Positions 8,209 through 17,043 of a DNA stretch of 64,000 nucleotides are shown here, piece by piece. The position numbers and the translations under genes were made by a program. The stretch is from Bacteroidota bacterium (GTDB lineage Bacteria > Bacteroidota > Bacteroidia > Bacteroidales > JAADJA01): the NCBI GenBank assembly GCA_020444515.1, contig JAHLKX010000003.1, forward strand, positions 124,001 to 188,000, read 5' to 3'. The notes beneath the pieces were generated by a model. It searched no databases. It had not been told where the DNA came from and saw only the letters and a list, made by a program, of their open reading frames with translations. Numbering within the stretch: position 1 is the stretch's first letter; each line of letters starts with the position of its first letter.

Positions 8209-8772
8209 ATGGAGGAAGATATAAATAAAGCGGTTGAAGTATTGAAATCAGGAGGTACGATTATTTATCCCAGCGATACAATTTGGGGTATAGGCTGCGA
8301 TGCAAGTAATTTTAAGGCCACCCAAAAAATTCATGAGATCAAAAACAGGAGGTCTAATTTGAGTTTTATTGTACTGCTCGAAACGGAAAAAAAAATCCCC
8401 AATTACGTTTCAAAAGTACCTGATATTCTATGGGACTTGCTGGATAGCATAGATTTCCCAACCACGGTCATTTATCCCAAGGCGAAAAACCTGGCTAAAA
8501 ATGTGATTGCCTCGGACGGAAGCATTGCCATTCGCATCATCAAGTCGGGATTTTGTCATGAACTCATCAAAGCATTTGGTAAACCTATTGTCTCTTCGTC
8601 TGCAAATTTCTCCGGAGAACCATCACCCCTGATGTTCAAGGATATTTCGAAAGACTTGCTGGAAATGGTGGATTATGTGACCATTACAGGTCGTAATTTA
8701 CTTAAAGAGACCAAACCCTCTACCATCATCCGTTTAAAATCCAATGGTGAATTTGAAGTTATTCGCGATTAA
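8209..8772 (+). CDS. L-threonylcarbamoyladenylate synthase family protein (Sua5/TsaC/YciO type)
   Basis: A 187-residue YrdC-domain protein. Family members condense L-threonine, bicarbonate and ATP to threonylcarbamoyl-AMP for the t6A modification of ANN-decoding tRNAs. The visible motifs are GGTIIYPSDTIWGIGCDA, KNRRSN in the nucleotide-binding loop, and SSSANFSGEPSP near residue 130. It lacks the extra C-terminal Sua5 domain, so it resembles short TsaC. YciO-type paralogues have the same length and an uncertain role, so the exact subfamily is open. It is 11 bases before the nitrilase gene and probably co-transcribed with it. Confidence 0.85.
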   Translation: MEEDINKAVEVLKSGGTIIYPSDTIWGIGCDASNFKATQKIHEIKNRRSNLSFIVLLETEKKIPNYVSKVPDILWDLLDSIDFPTTVIYPKAKNLAKNVIASDGSIAIRIIKSGFCHELIKAFGKPIVSSSANFSGEPSPLMFKDISKDLLEMVDYVTITGRNLLKETKPSTIIRLKSNGEFEVIRD

Positions 8773-8783
8773 TACACATCATC

Positions 8784-9602
8784 ATGTCCTCTTCTTTGAA
8801 AGCCGGTTTTATTCAGTTTGCTCCCATATTGGGTGAGCCTGAGACAAATCGAAAAAAATCAATTGAATTGCTCTCCAGAGCTTCGGAAGCTGATGTTATT
8901 GTTTTGCCTGAATTGGCAAACTCGGGATACAATTTTAAAGACAAAGCACAAGCTTATGCTTTATCTGAGAATATTTCGGAAAGTCCATTTATTGAAACGC
9001 TTAAAGAAATGGCAGGAATAAATAACCAGTTTATTGTTACTGGCATAAACGAGCGCGATGGAGGCAAGCTTTTCAATACATCGGTTTTAATTGGCCCGGA
9101 GGGCATTCTGGGTAAATATCGAAAAGTGCATCTCTTTCTCAATGAATTTGACTTTTTTGAAAAGGGGAACATGGGTTTCCCGGTTTTTGAAATCAATGGC
9201 TTTAAACTGGGTATGTTAATCTGCTTCGACTGGATTTTCCCGGAGGCATGGCGGATCATGGCCATGAAAGGAGCTGATCTGATCTGTCATCCCTCAAACC
9301 TCGTCCTTCCCTATGCCCAGCAGGCTGTTCCGGTTCATTGTATGGTCAACCGGATTTTTGCCATTACAGCAAATCGATATGGAACAGAAAGAAAGGTAAC
9401 TTTTAGTGGTCGATCTTTTATGAGTGATCCTTTGGGGCAAACATTGTGCTCTGCACCGGAAAACAGGGATGATGTGCAAATCCTTGACCTCAACTTAAAC
9501 CTTGCCAGACAAAAAATGATCACCCCCCGCAATCATGCCCTAAATGATCGACGACCAGATCAATACCATTTTATGAACCAGTCAATTGACCTCCCGGAAT
9601 AA
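8784..9602 (+). CDS. Carbon-nitrogen hydrolase (nitrilase superfamily)
   Basis: A 272-residue cytoplasmic amidase-type enzyme with the full Glu-Lys-Cys triad: Glu in LPELANSGY (near residue 43), Lys in YRKVHLF (near 112) and the nucleophile Cys in LICFDWIFPE (near 146). These enzymes hydrolyse amides, N-carbamoyl amino acids or nitriles. The CFDW context and length fit the amidase and beta-ureidopropionase-like branches better than true nitrilases. The substrate cannot be read from the sequence. It follows the Sua5-like gene by 11 bases. A second, fused nitrilase domain occurs at 34168-35691 but is only distantly similar. Confidence 0.88.
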   Translation: MSSSLKAGFIQFAPILGEPETNRKKSIELLSRASEADVIVLPELANSGYNFKDKAQAYALSENISESPFIETLKEMAGINNQFIVTGINERDGGKLFNTSVLIGPEGILGKYRKVHLFLNEFDFFEKGNMGFPVFEINGFKLGMLICFDWIFPEAWRIMAMKGADLICHPSNLVLPYAQQAVPVHCMVNRIFAITANRYGTERKVTFSGRSFMSDPLGQTLCSAPENRDDVQILDLNLNLARQKMITPRNHALNDRRPDQYHFMNQSIDLPE

Positions 9603-9699
9603 ATTTCCTAAACATTTTGACTTAGGCCGTGTTGTATGCCAACAGCACATCAATGGACAATTTCTTATTTAGAAAGCGTTTAGATAGTTAAAAAAGTGT

Positions 9700-9707
9700 T
9701 AATTTTG
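9700..9707 (+). promoter_or_regulatory. Predicted -7 element of the E1 dehydrogenase gene
   Basis: TAATTTTG matches TAnnTTTG exactly, 38 bases before the ATG at 9746. A GTTTAG about 20 bases upstream may act as the -33 element. Confidence 0.55.
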
Positions 9708-9745
9708 CAGCGAATTTTAGAGTGTGGAAATTATAAGCAATCATC

Positions 9746-11788
9746 ATGTCAGTAAATAAAAAGTACACCATTGAAAAGACACCCAAAGCAACGCTTAAAA
9801 AATGGTATCATCTGATGTCCATGGGGCGTATGCTCGACGATAAAGCACCCAATTATTTAAAACAGGCATTGGGCTGGTCATACCATGCACCCTATGCGGG
9901 TCATGATGCGATCCAATTAGCCATCGGACAGGTATTCGATCGAAAAACCGATCATCTTTTTCCTTATTACAGGGATATGCTCACGAATATATCCGCCGGA
10001 TTAACAGCAGAAGAGATCATACTCAATGGGATTTCAAAGGCCGACGATGTTGCCAGTGGTGGACGTCATATGTCGAATCACTTTGCCAAACCTGAATGGA
10101 ACATTCACAATGTTTCCTCATGTACCGGGAATCATACCCTTCATGCTGTTGGAGCTGCAAGGGGTATCAAGAAATATAAGGCCAAAGGGGTAGCCATCAG
10201 TTCACAGGGTGAGTCCTCCACTTCAGAGGGTTATGTTTACGAGGCAATCAACGGCGCAAGCAATGAAAAACTACCCGTTATTTTTGTTTTTCAGGATAAC
10301 CGCTATGGTATTTCGGTACCCAAAAAGGATCAGACAGCCAACCTTCGGGCTGCAGATAACTTCCGTGGATTTAAGAACCTCAAGATCATGCGGTGCGATG
10401 GAAAGGATGTATTCCAATCCATGAATACAATGGCAGAGGCTAAAAAATATGCAGAAGAACATCAAATACCTGTTATTGTCCATGCCAGTGTTGTTAGGAT
10501 GCGTTCGCACTCTAATTCGGATGATCACGCCCTTTATCGTGATGAAAATGAACGGCATTGTGTCAATGCAGCAGATCCCTTGCTGCGTTATCGAAAAATA
10601 TTGGTAGCCGCCAAAAGGTTTACTGAAAAGGAATTGGATTCACTTGATGAAGAAGCCAAAAAAGAAGTTTCTGCAGCCCATAAAGTAGGGCTTAAAGCAC
10701 CTAATCCAACACCGGAATCCATTTTTGATTTTGTGCTGCCTGAACCCTATAAAGCTGAAAAATATCCGGATGGCACACATCAGGAAGAAGGTGAAAAAAT
10801 AAAATTAATTACCGCCCTCAATGAAACGTTGAAAGCAGAATTCAGACGCAATCAGGACACATATATCTGGGGGCAGGATGTTGCCTATAAAGAAAAAGGA
10901 GGCATCTTCAATGTGACCAAAGGGATGCAGCAGGAATTTGGCATTGAACGGGTTTTCAATGCACCCATTGCAGAAGATTTCATAGTGGGGACAGCCAATG
11001 GCATGAGCCGATTTAATAAGGACATCCGCATCGTGGTTGAAGGTGCTGAATTTGCTGATTATTTCTGGCCTGCCATGGAACAATTTGTAGAAATGACCCA
11101 TGAATACTGGCGAACCAATGGAAAATTCGCACCCAATGTGACCATTCGCCTTGCATCCGGGGGATATATTGGAGGAGGATTATACCATAGTCAGACCACC
11201 GAGGGTGCATTAACAACTTTCCCGGGGATCCGTGTGGTTTATCCTTCCTTTGCAGATGATGCAGCCGGATTGCTCCGCACCAGCATACGCTCTGAAGGGC
11301 CAACCCTTTTCCTGGAACCAAAAGCACTGTACAACGATCCCAAAGCAATGGCAGTTGTACCGGATGATTTTGAGGTTCCCTTTGGAAAAGCTCGTATCCG
11401 CCGGGAAGGATCGGATATGACCATCATTACCTATGGAAATACAACCCCCATGTGTTTGGAAGTGGCCGATAAGCTGGAAAAAGAATCGGATGTAAACATT
11501 GAAGTGATCGATCTGCGGTCACTTATTCCACTGGACAAAGAAACAGTCCTGAAATCGGTTCAGAAAACCAGCCGCGCATTGGTGGTTCATGAGGACAAAG
11601 TATTTGGTGGATTCGGAGGTGAAGTCGCAGCCATGATCATGGAAGAAGGTTTTGAATTCCTTGATGCCCCAGTTAGAAGGGTTGGGTCAACCTTTACGCC
11701 GGTAGGATTTAACAGAATACTGGAGGAAGCCATTCTACCCAATAGTGACAAAATCAAACAAGCTGCTGAAGAGATGTTGGCTTACTGA
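9746..11788 (+). CDS. 2-oxoacid dehydrogenase E1, fused alpha and beta subunits
   Basis: The thiamine-diphosphate-dependent E1 component that decarboxylates a 2-oxoacid and passes the acyl group to lipoyl-E2. Residues about 1-340 form the alpha subunit, with the cofactor motif QGESSTSEG...QDNRYGIS, a variant of the usual GDG...NN. Residues about 350-680 form the beta subunit, with VEGAEFADYFWPAMEQ, YHSQTTEGALTTFPG and a transketolase C-terminal domain with VVHEDKVFGGFGGE. The alpha-beta fusion is common in Bacteroidota and is often annotated as branched-chain (2-oxoisovalerate) dehydrogenase. Pyruvate cannot be excluded. No E2 or E3 gene is in the window. It has its own promoter and a hairpin terminator. 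Confidence 0.92.
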   Translation: MSVNKKYTIEKTPKATLKKWYHLMSMGRMLDDKAPNYLKQALGWSYHAPYAGHDAIQLAIGQVFDRKTDHLFPYYRDMLTNISAGLTAEEIILNGISKADDVASGGRHMSNHFAKPEWNIHNVSSCTGNHTLHAVGAARGIKKYKAKGVAISSQGESSTSEGYVYEAINGASNEKLPVIFVFQDNRYGISVPKKDQTANLRAADNFRGFKNLKIMRCDGKDVFQSMNTMAEAKKYAEEHQIPVIVHASVVRMRSHSNSDDHALYRDENERHCVNAADPLLRYRKILVAAKRFTEKELDSLDEEAKKEVSAAHKVGLKAPNPTPESIFDFVLPEPYKAEKYPDGTHQEEGEKIKLITALNETLKAEFRRNQDTYIWGQDVAYKEKGGIFNVTKGMQQEFGIERVFNAPIAEDFIVGTANGMSRFNKDIRIVVEGAEFADYFWPAMEQFVEMTHEYWRTNGKFAPNVTIRLASGGYIGGGLYHSQTTEGALTTFPGIRVVYPSFADDAAGLLRTSIRSEGPTLFLEPKALYNDPKAMAVVPDDFEVPFGKARIRREGSDMTIITYGNTTPMCLEVADKLEKESDVNIEVIDLRSLIPLDKETVLKSVQKTSRALVVHEDKVFGGFGGEVAAMIMEEGFEFLDAPVRRVGSTFTPVGFNRILEEAILPNSDKIKQAAEEMLAY

Positions 11789-11811
11789 TCAAAACTTATA
11801 AAATGGATAAA

Positions 11812-11847
11812 TGCCTTTCACAGTTTAAACTGATGAAAGGCTTTTTT
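11812..11847 (+). terminator. Terminator of the E1 gene, overlapping the convergent GNAT 3' end
   Basis: GCCTTTCA (11813-11820) pairs with TGAAAGGC (11834-11841), followed by six T. The 3' arm lies inside the last codons of the minus-strand GNAT gene. Confidence 0.8.
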
Positions 11848-12322
11848 GCATCCAGACGACATCAAAGTTTTTACCGAATTTTTTACCAATTTGTCTAAAT
11901 CGGCCGACTTCATTAAATCCAAATTTTAAATGAAAATTTAAGCTGGCCAGATTCAATGATGAAATATTGGCGAGGATATGTTTAATCCCAATTTTCTTTC
12001 CTTCGGATTCAAGGATATCCAGCAACTCTTTTCCAATCCCTTTTTGAATGAAGTCGGGAAGTATGAAATATGTTATTTCTGCTGTCTCGTCAAATGTTGG
12101 AAGTATACTATATGGACGTAACAGTCCAAACCCAGCAAAACGATCACCGACCCTGACCACGTAGAATGGATACCGTCCGGGATTTTCAAATAGTTTCTCA
12201 AAATGCTCATTTCCCTCTTCAGCAGCTGCATAGGAAGCCATACTATATCGGGAATAATGCATCAGAACATTCAGGATATCGTCTCTATCAGCAGGTTTGA
12301 ACTTATGTATCACATATTTCAT
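11825..12322 (-). CDS. GNAT family N-acetyltransferase
   Basis: A 165-residue acetyltransferase. Strands and helices of the GNAT fold are visible: FAGFGLLRPY (beta 2-4 hairpin), AEITYFILPDFIQKGIGKELLD (acetyl-CoA binding motif A, with QKGIGKE as the Q/RxxGxG/A loop near residues 105-111), and NLASLNFHLKFGFNEVGRF (motif B). It most resembles the phosphinothricin acetyltransferase-like group, but the substrate is unknown. It is convergent with the E1 gene and its stop lies within that gene's terminator hairpin. It is divergent from the SGNH gene. Confidence 0.85.
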   Translation of the reverse strand: MKYVIHKFKPADRDDILNVLMHYSRYSMASYAAAEEGNEHFEKLFENPGRYPFYVVRVGDRFAGFGLLRPYSILPTFDETAEITYFILPDFIQKGIGKELLDILESEGKKIGIKHILANISSLNLASLNFHLKFGFNEVGRFRQIGKKFGKNFDVVWMQKSLSSV

Positions 12323-12462
12323 GGCAGGTTTAATAGTGAATCAAAGATACATTTTTCAAATACTTTAAGGAACCTATTTGAAACCGATTTATAAAACTTT
12401 TACCTGAATTTATTTTCTGACTTCAAATAAACCTTTACTTTTATTTTGAAAATATTCGATCA

Positions 12463-13728
12463 ATGGGTCAATTCAAAAAACAAATAAGCAGCATATTCAT
12501 CGTTTTGCTTATCATTCTTGTAATCCTTGAACTATCTCCCTTTCTTATGGGCAGGTATTTCCTGGGAGAAGGGTTTTCGCGATCAGAAATTCAGAAAGCG
12601 CTTTTAAATCAAACAGATGCGGTTGAAGATTCTACCGTAAAACTGGGAACGGATGATGGCGGCTACCTGGGTGAACACCTGCTCCATCCCTATCTTGGGT
12701 TTGTTAGTATTCCAAGAGCTGGCTACAATCAGTATGGCTTTCCGGGTCCGGATCCCATCACCCAGAAAGATGATCAAACATTAAATATATGCATAACAGG
12801 AGGATCTGTTGCCAAACAACTTTACCAGTTTACAAAAGACCGGATTAAAACCAATCTGCAGAACCATCCGGCCTTTAAAAATAAAAAGATCCACATTGTT
12901 TTGCTTGCCCTGGGTGGATTTAAACAGCCACAGCAATTGTTATCCGTCAATTATTTCATGACCCTCGGTGCCCAATATGATATAGTCATCAACCTGGATG
13001 GTTTTAATGAGATTGTATTGCCGTATAGCGACAACCTCCCTTTTGGGGTATTTCCATCCTATCCCAGACATTGGAATATTTATTCCCGCAAAAGAATGGA
13101 TCAAAAGGTAATTCTACAACTGGGCAAGCAGGCTGAACTGAAAGACCGGCAGGAGCATGCCAGGCAGCGACTCGCCGGATCCTTTTTAAGACACAGCAAT
13201 TTCATACTGCTGCTTTGGAAAATATCCGATATGAATAAACATAATCAGGTGTTGGTTTCAGAGGCGAAACTTAGAGAAATCATAGAAAAGCAGGGAACAG
13301 ATTACCAGAGCACGGGTCCGGAATTTACCGTTAGGGATACCTCCAACTTTTTTAAGCAGCAAGCTCTATTTTGGGCACAATCATCCCAACAAATTGCTGC
13401 ATTATCTCAAACAGGAAACTTTCAATATTTTCATTTTCTTCAGCCCAATCAATACGACGAGGGATCCAAACCCCTAACCCCAGAAGAATTGGAAGTTGCA
13501 TATGAACAGGGTCCATTCAGTTATAAGGATGCGGCCAGGCAAGGTTACCCCATGTTGAGAACCGAAGGACAAAAATTACAAGAATCCGGAATAAACTTTA
13601 CAGACCTGTCCCTTCTTTTCAAAAATGAAACCAGAACTGTTTACAGTGATAAATGTTGCCATTTCAATCAGTTGGGATACAATTCCCTGGCTGACCAAAT
13701 CGCCCGTAAAATTCTGGAGGTTCAATGA
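12463..13728 (+). CDS. Membrane-anchored SGNH-like (GDSL-type) protein
   Basis: A 421-residue protein with one N-terminal membrane segment (residues 10-30) and a large exported domain. SGNH-type blocks can be recognised: ITGGSVA near residue 112 (block I, with Gly-Gly-Ser instead of Gly-Asp-Ser), NLDGFNE near 177 (block III, Asn), and YSDKCCHFNQLGY near 393 (block V, Asp-x-x-x-His). A serine hydrolase or O-acyl transferase role outside the cytoplasm is plausible; the substrate is unknown. The next gene, a polytopic membrane protein, follows closely but has a promoter-like element of its own. Confidence 0.65.
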   Translation: MGQFKKQISSIFIVLLIILVILELSPFLMGRYFLGEGFSRSEIQKALLNQTDAVEDSTVKLGTDDGGYLGEHLLHPYLGFVSIPRAGYNQYGFPGPDPITQKDDQTLNICITGGSVAKQLYQFTKDRIKTNLQNHPAFKNKKIHIVLLALGGFKQPQQLLSVNYFMTLGAQYDIVINLDGFNEIVLPYSDNLPFGVFPSYPRHWNIYSRKRMDQKVILQLGKQAELKDRQEHARQRLAGSFLRHSNFILLLWKISDMNKHNQVLVSEAKLREIIEKQGTDYQSTGPEFTVRDTSNFFKQQALFWAQSSQQIAALSQTGNFQYFHFLQPNQYDEGSKPLTPEELEVAYEQGPFSYKDAARQGYPMLRTEGQKLQESGINFTDLSLLFKNETRTVYSDKCCHFNQLGYNSLADQIARKILEVQ

Positions 13729-13742
13729 TCCGGAGATTTTCG

Positions 13743-13750
13743 TAATTTTG
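13743..13750 (+). promoter_or_regulatory. Predicted -7 element before the polytopic membrane gene
   Basis: TAATTTTG, 26 bases upstream of the TTG start at 13777. Confidence 0.5.
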
Positions 13751-13776
13751 ACCAGTAATCAAGGTATAAAGTAAAA

Positions 13777-15072
13777 TTGAAAAAAATCACCATCAGACAG
13801 GCCATTGTTTCCGGCATCCTCTTCATTATTGTTGTTTCATTTTTTACGTATGTAAAATATCACCGTTATAACCAGGGCCTTTCGGTCGTAGTTTCATCCG
13901 ATGCGGAGGGCTATCATCAATACCTGACAGCCCTTTTTATTCATCAGGATATATTTAATCAACCCTATAGTTATCTTCTGGAAGACGGCAAAATGTTCAA
14001 TAAATACAATTATGGAGTTGCTTTGCTTCAGCTCCCATTTTTCCTTGTTGCTCACCTGGTTACCGTGGTATTTGACCTACCTGTATCCGGAAACTTAACG
14101 GCTTATGTGATCAGCGTGATCATTGCCGGGATCTTTTACACCTATTTGGGATTGCTATTGCTATTTAAACTTTTGCGAAGGAAATATGACCTAAAAACAA
14201 CCTGGATTACTGTGGTTCTTGTTTTTCTGGGAACAAATCTGGTTTTTTATGCTTACCGTGACCCCGGAATGTCGCATGCATATGCCTTTTTTCTAATGGC
14301 TTTGTTTATTTACGGTGTACACCGATATTATGATGATCCTGGAATTCAATCAGGACTTTTGATCGCTGGTTCAGTTGGATTAATAGGGCTGATCAGGCTA
14401 CCTCACCTCATTGTTATAGTTTATTTGGTGCTGATCAGGGTAACGACATGGAAAGATTTGAGAAAAAACATCCATTTTCTTCGCAATTACTGGCAACCGC
14501 TTTTGCTCATACCCTTATTCCTGGTTGCACTCTATATTCCGCAATCACTTTACTGGCATGCCCTTACTGGTCATTATTTCGTGAATCCCTATGATTACAG
14601 CATAGCAAATGAAGGCTTTTTCAACTGGAATAAACCCAGGATAGGACTGGTTCTATTCGGACCTGTCGGAGGTTGGCTCATCATCACACCCATTATGCTT
14701 TTTGCATTAACTGGCCTCATAATGCAACTGTTTAGTTCCAGAGGCTCCCCATGGGCGATCCTGATCATTTTATTGACCACCTTATACCTCTATGGTAGCT
14801 GGTGGCATCCTACCCTGGCCGGATCATATGGACATAGGGGGTTCATCGATATTTATCCATTTATGGCATTGCCGCTGGCATTCATCGTCCATGCTATTTT
14901 AAAATCAGCTAAACCATTGCAGTTTGTGGTGATGGGAATTTGGATGCTGCTTATTTATATCAATCTTCAATTCTCATTCATGTATAAATACTGGTGGTGG
15001 GATGTTGATTGGGGCTGGCAGGGGTATTTAAATACCCTGGCAAAAGCCTTCTTTATACCAGCGGGAGGATGA
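13777..15072 (+). CDS. Polytopic membrane protein, glycosyltransferase (GT-C)-like
   Basis: A 431-residue protein with about ten hydrophobic segments. A large first loop holds SSDAEGYHQYLTALFIHQD and KYNYGVALLQLPFFLVAH, an arrangement seen in GT39/GT-C membrane glycosyltransferases that use polyprenyl-phosphate sugars, where an acidic residue in the first loop is catalytic. A later segment has SWWHPTLAGSYGHRGFID. The start is a TTG at 13777; no in-frame ATG fits the first membrane segment. Its neighbour is the SGNH-like gene, so a joint role in decorating an envelope glycan is possible. The family call is tentative. Confidence 0.55.
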   Translation: MKKITIRQAIVSGILFIIVVSFFTYVKYHRYNQGLSVVVSSDAEGYHQYLTALFIHQDIFNQPYSYLLEDGKMFNKYNYGVALLQLPFFLVAHLVTVVFDLPVSGNLTAYVISVIIAGIFYTYLGLLLLFKLLRRKYDLKTTWITVVLVFLGTNLVFYAYRDPGMSHAYAFFLMALFIYGVHRYYDDPGIQSGLLIAGSVGLIGLIRLPHLIVIVYLVLIRVTTWKDLRKNIHFLRNYWQPLLLIPLFLVALYIPQSLYWHALTGHYFVNPYDYSIANEGFFNWNKPRIGLVLFGPVGGWLIITPIMLFALTGLIMQLFSSRGSPWAILIILLTTLYLYGSWWHPTLAGSYGHRGFIDIYPFMALPLAFIVHAILKSAKPLQFVVMGIWMLLIYINLQFSFMYKYWWWDVDWGWQGYLNTLAKAFFIPAGG

Positions 15073-15250
15073 TCCTTCAACAACGGATATCATTCTTACT
15101 CAGATGAATTTTGATATTCGTTCATGGAACACAATGCCAATAGAAATTCAAAAGGCCAAAATGAGTCGATTCCCATTATTATTTTTTAACAGTTTAATTA
15201 TTTATTATCAGTTATTTATCAAATTAAAAATACTGAATCAAAAATAAACT

Positions 15251-15258
15251 TACCTTTG
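15251..15258 (+). promoter_or_regulatory. Predicted -7 element of the DEAD-box helicase gene
   Basis: TACCTTTG in a 249-base AT-rich spacer. It gives a leader of about 60 bases, and long leaders are common for RNA helicase genes. Confidence 0.5.
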
Positions 15259-15321
15259 CCGCCTCAATAATTTACTTCCGGATAGTACCCCTTTTCCCGA
15301 AGCAATAAACACAACAATAAC

Positions 15322-17010
15322 ATGAATCCATTTGAAGCATTGGGATTGGGTCCAGAACTTATTCGGGCAGTCACTGATCTCGGGTTTGAAAAGCCCACGC
15401 CCATCCAGGAAGAAACCATACCTGCTGTTCTAGCGACCAATGATGATCTGATTGCGCTGGCACAAACCGGTACCGGGAAAACAGCCGCCTTTGGTTTACC
15501 TATTCAGGAACAACTCGACATTTTATTATCCGAAGTTCAGGCCCTGATCCTCAGTCCTACCCGCGAACTTTGTATCCAAATCCATAAAGATCTTGAATCC
15601 TATTCCAAATATCTGCCCGATCTGAAGCAAACAGCCATTTACGGTGGCTCAGACATAGTAAAACAGATCAAAGCGCTAAAGAACAAACCGCAAATAGTGG
15701 TAGGCACTCCCGGACGGGTCCTTGATTTGATCGGGAGGAAAGTTTTAAAAGTTGGAAATATTAAATGGCTGGTGCTGGATGAAGCGGATGAAATGCTCAA
15801 CATGGGTTTCAAAGACGAACTGGACAGCATTCTGGAAACCACACCCAAAGAAAAAAGAACACTACTTTTCTCCGCCACAATGCCTGATGCGGTTTTAAAA
15901 ATTGCTAAGAAATACATGCATGAACCGCGCGAAATTACGTCAGGCCAGCGCAATGTTGGAGCTGAGAATGTTCGCCACCAGTTTTATATGGTACACGCCC
16001 GTGACCGGTATGAAGCATTGAAAAGGATCGCCGATATCAATCCTTCCATATATGGCATTGTTTTTTGCCGTACACGACAGGAAACGAAAGATGTTGCCGA
16101 TAAATTAAAAAATGATGGCTACAATGCAGATGCCTTGCATGGTGATCTATCGCAGGCACAGCGTGAGTATGTGATGAAAGGCTTCCGCAGTAAACACCTT
16201 CAGATGCTTGTTGCTACCGATGTCGCCGCCCGTGGTCTTGATGTAAATGATCTGACGCATATCATTAATTACAACCTTCCGGATGAACTGGAAATTTACA
16301 TTCACCGCAGTGGAAGAACGGGGAGGGCTGGTAAAAGCGGGATTTCAATTTCAATAATCCATACCCGTGAATCAAACAAGATCCGCAATTTGGAAAAGAT
16401 CACAGGAAAGAAATTTGAGAAAAAACTGGTGCCAACAGGTCGAGAAATTTGTGAGAAGCAACTTTTCAACCTGGTTGATCGAATGGAAAAAACTGAAGTG
16501 GATGAAGCCCAAATTGGCGAGTACATGGATGTAATCTATAAAAAGTTGGAATGGCTGAGTCGGGAAGATCTGATCAAACGGTTTGTTTCCGTCGAGTTTA
16601 ACCGTTTTCTGGATTATTACAAAAATGCCTCCGATCTGAATGTTAGAGAAGAGAAGGAACGAAGAAAACGACCGGATGTAGAAATAAAACAAGCCCGTTC
16701 CTTTTCCAGGTTTTTTATTAACCTCGGATCAAAAAACAAAATCACCCCTCCAAAGGTCATCGGATTGATCAACGATTACACCAAGCGTCGCGACCTGGCC
16801 ATCGGAAAGATCGATATCATGAAGAATTTTTCATTCTTTGAGGTAGATCAACAATTTGAAAAAGATGTTTTGAGGGGATTCAAGAAAGCCACTTTTGAAG
16901 GCATCCCCGTTTCTGTTGAAATATCAAAACCTGATACCAAACAAGGAAGGGCCGAAGGAAAACGGGAGAGATTAAAGGAAAAGAAAAAAGGGAAAAAGAA
17001 ACGCAGATAA
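15322..17010 (+). CDS. DEAD-box ATP-dependent RNA helicase
   Basis: A 562-residue helicase that unwinds RNA using ATP, of the CsdA/DeaD type active in ribosome assembly and cold adaptation. In order: Q motif with PTPIQ, Walker A AQTGTGKTA (near residue 52), PTRELC, DEADEML (Walker B, near 153), SATMP, and in the second RecA domain VATDVAARGLDV and HRSGRTGRAG. A linker of about 90 residues leads to a DbpA-type RNA-binding domain (about 465-540) and a strongly basic tail (KKKGKKKRR). The tail and C-terminal domain suggest rRNA binding. It is convergent with typA. Confidence 0.95.
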   Translation: MNPFEALGLGPELIRAVTDLGFEKPTPIQEETIPAVLATNDDLIALAQTGTGKTAAFGLPIQEQLDILLSEVQALILSPTRELCIQIHKDLESYSKYLPDLKQTAIYGGSDIVKQIKALKNKPQIVVGTPGRVLDLIGRKVLKVGNIKWLVLDEADEMLNMGFKDELDSILETTPKEKRTLLFSATMPDAVLKIAKKYMHEPREITSGQRNVGAENVRHQFYMVHARDRYEALKRIADINPSIYGIVFCRTRQETKDVADKLKNDGYNADALHGDLSQAQREYVMKGFRSKHLQMLVATDVAARGLDVNDLTHIINYNLPDELEIYIHRSGRTGRAGKSGISISIIHTRESNKIRNLEKITGKKFEKKLVPTGREICEKQLFNLVDRMEKTEVDEAQIGEYMDVIYKKLEWLSREDLIKRFVSVEFNRFLDYYKNASDLNVREEKERRKRPDVEIKQARSFSRFFINLGSKNKITPPKVIGLINDYTKRRDLAIGKIDIMKNFSFFEVDQQFEKDVLRGFKKATFEGIPVSVEISKPDTKQGRAEGKRERLKEKKKGKKKRR

Positions 17011-17043
17011 AATCTTCTTTTCCCGTATTATCATTGATTCGAC

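Noticed and set aside
8784-9602. A functional pair with the second nitrilase domain at 34-35.7 kb
   Set aside because: The two are distant in sequence and place; shared triad only reflects the superfamily.
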